Source: Emydura subglobosa
Taxonomy: Eukaryota > Chordata > Testudines > Chelidae
Reading direction: 5' to 3'
Assembly: GCA_007922225.1 (NCBI GenBank)
Contig: ML679966.1
Span: 51,981,583-52,045,582 of the forward strand
DNA: 64,000 nt
Below, piece by piece: positions 61,704-64,000 of the stretch (positions are counted from its first letter, which is position 1; each line of letters begins with the position of its first letter). The notes below the pieces were generated by a model, which searched no databases, had not been told where the DNA came from, and saw nothing but the letters and a program-made list of their open reading frames with translations. The position numbers and the translations under genes were made by a program.

Positions 61704-62160
61704 CTATGACAGCGGGATGTAAATCCAGCTATCATTCTGAAAGCTGTCTGGGGGGGTGTAGTGAATGGGGTATCGAGACGGGCCGGGAATTTGGTAGGAA
61801 TGTGTGGGTGAAGTTTGGAGAGGACATGGAAAGGAGTTCTGTATTGGCTGCAAGGGGGTGCAAGCATGCATGAATTCAGTCTGCGGCATTAGTGACTTTA
61901 GCTGCTCCGTTTTCTCCTTCATGGTTTTTATCATTTGCTCGTGACCTGCTATCACTCCGTCTTGATTTTCCCTCCTCTCCTGCCTTTCAATTTTTTGATT
62001 TTCGGACACTCTATCTCCATGCTCCTCCCCCCACCTCACAAGAACTCAAATAGTTCTTAGAGCATCTCCTCTTTGCTTCTCCATGGTCGTTTTCCTATCA
62101 GCCGCGGGCGCTTGGAAGATATGGAGGGGTTTCCCTTCAAGGCCACATCCATAGAAGCAC
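61704..62160 (-). pseudogene. Harbinger Myb-like protein, C-terminal exon remnant
   Basis: Minus-strand frames give KRPWRSKEEML near 62090, then charged coiled-coil-like sequence (VSENQKIERQERRENQDG; EQMIKTMKEKTEQLKSLM), and a proline-rich tail near 61870-61710. This order matches exon 2 of the Myb-like gene in the first element. AATAAA on the minus strand lies at 61637-61632. Confidence 0.6.
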
Positions 62161-63127
62161 AAAACAAACAATAAATAGAGGCATGAATGTCAGTGCAATA
62201 CCACTATTGATTCATTACTGTAAAATACACCTCACTGTCCCCTAGCAAGCGGACAGCTCGACAATCAACCAAGGCATGGTGATTTGTGCTTGGGGAGAGA
62301 GGTCTCAAGCTGGGAAAAAGGTTATGGTGATTGTTTGGGGGTATTTTGTCTGACATTATGAGACATTCATGAAGTGGTAGGGGAAAAACAGTCTTGTAGT
62401 ATTCTTAAAACCACAGTAAACAGTTTACATTCAGTTGTTACATTCCTGTTTGGTGCAGCGATTCAACCAAATGGCTGCCCTATGTAACTACCTACCTACA
62501 ACCTTTTCTACATGAAATGTTAACTACGAAAGCCATCTATGCATTGTATTGAGAAAATCCTATCCCCTCTGCTTGAAAGAAATGGTGTAGTTCTCTTGTT
62601 CAAAGGTGGTGCAGAATTCAGGGCAGGGAGGCTTGCAAGGAGTATGCTCTCCCTAGGGGTCATGAAGCTCTGCTATAATGAGATCTCTCCCAGGTGATGT
62701 GAAGGCAGGATATGAGAAGTACTGCACCTGTGTAGATTCTCTTCTTCTCCAGCACATAGAAATAACCTTGGATATTAAATTGAAAACTACCAGTTTCTTA
62801 TATGTCCATCATCAGCCCTTTGATATCCTTAAAGCATTCTCTCTGAGAGACCCTTCCCCCTCACCAGGTTTTAGAGTCTGGGTTCCCACCCATGCAGCAA
62901 CATCCACACTACTATTTTTAGCTCCATAGTGTGTGCTCAAGTCAGTTGACCCCGTTCTGAGACTCACTGCTGCGGGTGTGGTGGTGGCTTTTTTTGTTTG
63001 TTTCTTTGATGCAGTGCAGACTTACCCAGTCTCTTTCCATTAACTTCAATGAGCTTGCAGGTTTTGAATCAGACCCAAAGGGTAGGAGAACCCATACTTT
63101 CTGAACCAAATAGCTTTCGCTAAATCT
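62161..63127. other. GALNTL6: Spacer, possibly the remainder of the second Harbinger copy
   Basis: No Myb domain can be read here on the minus strand. The sequence is non-coding with an unresolved right boundary for the older Harbinger copy. Near 63036-63052 is tccattaacttcaatga, a relative of the recurring palindromic motif. Confidence 0.4.
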
Positions 63128-63293
63128 TTCTCAGGGTATGTCTACACTGCCAGCGACTTGGGGATCGAGGCAGTACGATCGATTGAGCAGGTCATGGAGA
63201 CCTGCTCAATGGATTCCAGAAATGCTCTCCTGTCAACGTGATTAATCCACTTTATGTAGCTTGCGTATCTCCCGTCGTGTAGACCAGGCCTTC
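63128..63293. mobile_element. Small Harbinger-type MITE with internal hairpin
   Basis: The left end, agggtatgtctacactgcc, and the complement of the right end, ggcctggtctacacgac, share GTCTACAC. TTC occurs at 63128-63130 and 63291-63293, a possible 3-bp duplication. The interior has attgagcaggtc paired with gacctgctcaat, a perfect 12-bp hairpin. Confidence 0.75.
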
Positions 63294-64000
63294 GCCATTC
63301 CTGATACTTACAGGCTGTAATCACTTTTTAGAAGGGAAAATCTCGAATCTTTAAAGGCAAAATATATTTCGTATGGGGACAACTGTCAATACTGGCAACT
63401 CAGTTTGCATTGGTACCAAATACTTAACTCTGCAAGTAAAAATGTGAGGTGCCCTAAGTATTTTCATTATTTACTCTGGCTTCATTTGTAATGTTGCCTA
63501 TAAATGATTATTTCACATTTGGAGATCATTGACATTTAATCAAGTATGCATTTTAGGTTCCGAACTTCATATTTTTTTTCTTTGCTTACAAAGACAAAAA
63601 GTCCCAATCACAATTACTGATGTGTTTTAGGAGGAAAAATGTCAGCTTGAATTACAAAGAATTCTTCACTCACATCATTTTCTTATTCACAGTTAACTTA
63701 TTTCTATTCAAAAGGAAAATTATCCCTTAAAATGCAAATATCAAACTGCCTGAAGCTAATATGGATGCAGAATCCCTAACATTATGATTCTATGTGAATC
63801 TTCATAAAATTCACACTAAATAGCTGTGAGAAGAGTAATCAGAATAACAGCTGCTCATTTATTGATTACAGTAACCAGTGTTAATACAGAGCAGTAGTCA
63901 AAGTCTAACAGTGGATTTATATTAGAGCCAAATGATAAAAAATAGCTACATGCTGTCATATTGCAGTCGAACAAGGCATTGTATAGAGGTCAATGTTTAT
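63294..64000. other. GALNTL6: AT-rich sequence to the window end, nothing recognised
   Basis: No coding or repeat signal. On the minus strand this is the intron upstream of the exon at 56202-56340. Confidence 0.45.

Larger units (their letters stand above)
60005..62160. mobile_element. Second PIF/Harbinger element, older, inverted relative to the first
   Basis: The transposase remnant is on plus (60422-61507) and the Myb-like C-terminal part on minus (62160-61704), convergent as in the first copy but flipped. The subterminal block gcactgtgggcagctatccc (60087-60106) matches the first copy's gcactgtgggtggctatccc read from its transposase side. Clear ends and a target duplication were not found. 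The N-terminal Myb exon is not recognisable and may be deleted. Confidence 0.75.

Noticed and set aside
1..64000. CRISPR arrays, tRNA and rRNA genes
   Set aside because: No regularly spaced direct repeats with unique spacers, no tRNA-like A/B boxes with a foldable cloverleaf that I could support, and no rRNA-like blocks were found.

Overview
The window is vertebrate nuclear DNA, almost certainly from a turtle or a close sauropsid relative. The evidence is its dense load of CR1-type LINEs with the sauropsid CR1 3' tail, together with PIF/Harbinger elements, their MITEs ending in variants of TGTCTACACTG, and Ty3/gypsy and solo-LTR insertions of the kind common in turtle genomes. The species assignment is inference from repeat content. 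Nothing bacterial or viral-genomic is present, and there are no operons, ribosome binding sites or CRISPR arrays.

The only host gene I can support is on the minus strand. Two consecutive coding exons (56202-56340 and 6938-7104) match GALNTL6, a polypeptide N-acetylgalactosaminyltransferase family member. They have good splice sites and compatible phases (the codon split AA|C joins them). They are separated by an intron of about 49.1 kb that fills most of the window. The rest of the gene lies outside on both sides.

The intron is a record of transposition. From 1 to 21 kb it holds four CR1 loci (one with RT motifs on the minus strand, one interrupted by a MITE and an LTR-like segment), a small MITE and quiet AT-rich sequence. 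From 21.2 to 27.7 kb lies a full-length but dead Ty3/gypsy element with two LTRs, gag, protease, RT and integrase remnants; its integrase is split by a solo LTR with a perfect 5-bp target duplication. From 27.9 to 41 kb are two more long CR1 copies, one carrying a nested MITE, a gag zinc-knuckle remnant and CR1 tails. From 41.3 to 47.5 kb are a Tigger-like MITE, a long unclassified repeat with a nested solo LTR, and two Harbinger-type MITEs. From 47.6 to 51.55 kb is a nearly complete autonomous PIF/Harbinger element with two convergent genes (Myb/SANT-like protein on plus, DDE transposase on minus), both recently broken. From 52.6 to 53.5 kb is another solo LTR with perfect target duplication. 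From 54.5 to 55.2 kb is a segment bounded by 51-bp direct repeats.

Upstream of the second exon (56.4-58.3 kb) sits a degraded RTE-type LINE containing a 41-nt foldback. At 60.0-62.2 kb there is a second, older and divergent Harbinger copy in the opposite orientation, followed by a small MITE near the window's right end.

I found no convincing undescribed system. The items most worth following are the two-gene Harbinger pair, the group of TGTGA...TCACA solo LTRs with 5-bp target duplications, the RTE foldback, and the unclassified 3.9-kb repeat at 41.7-45.6 kb.
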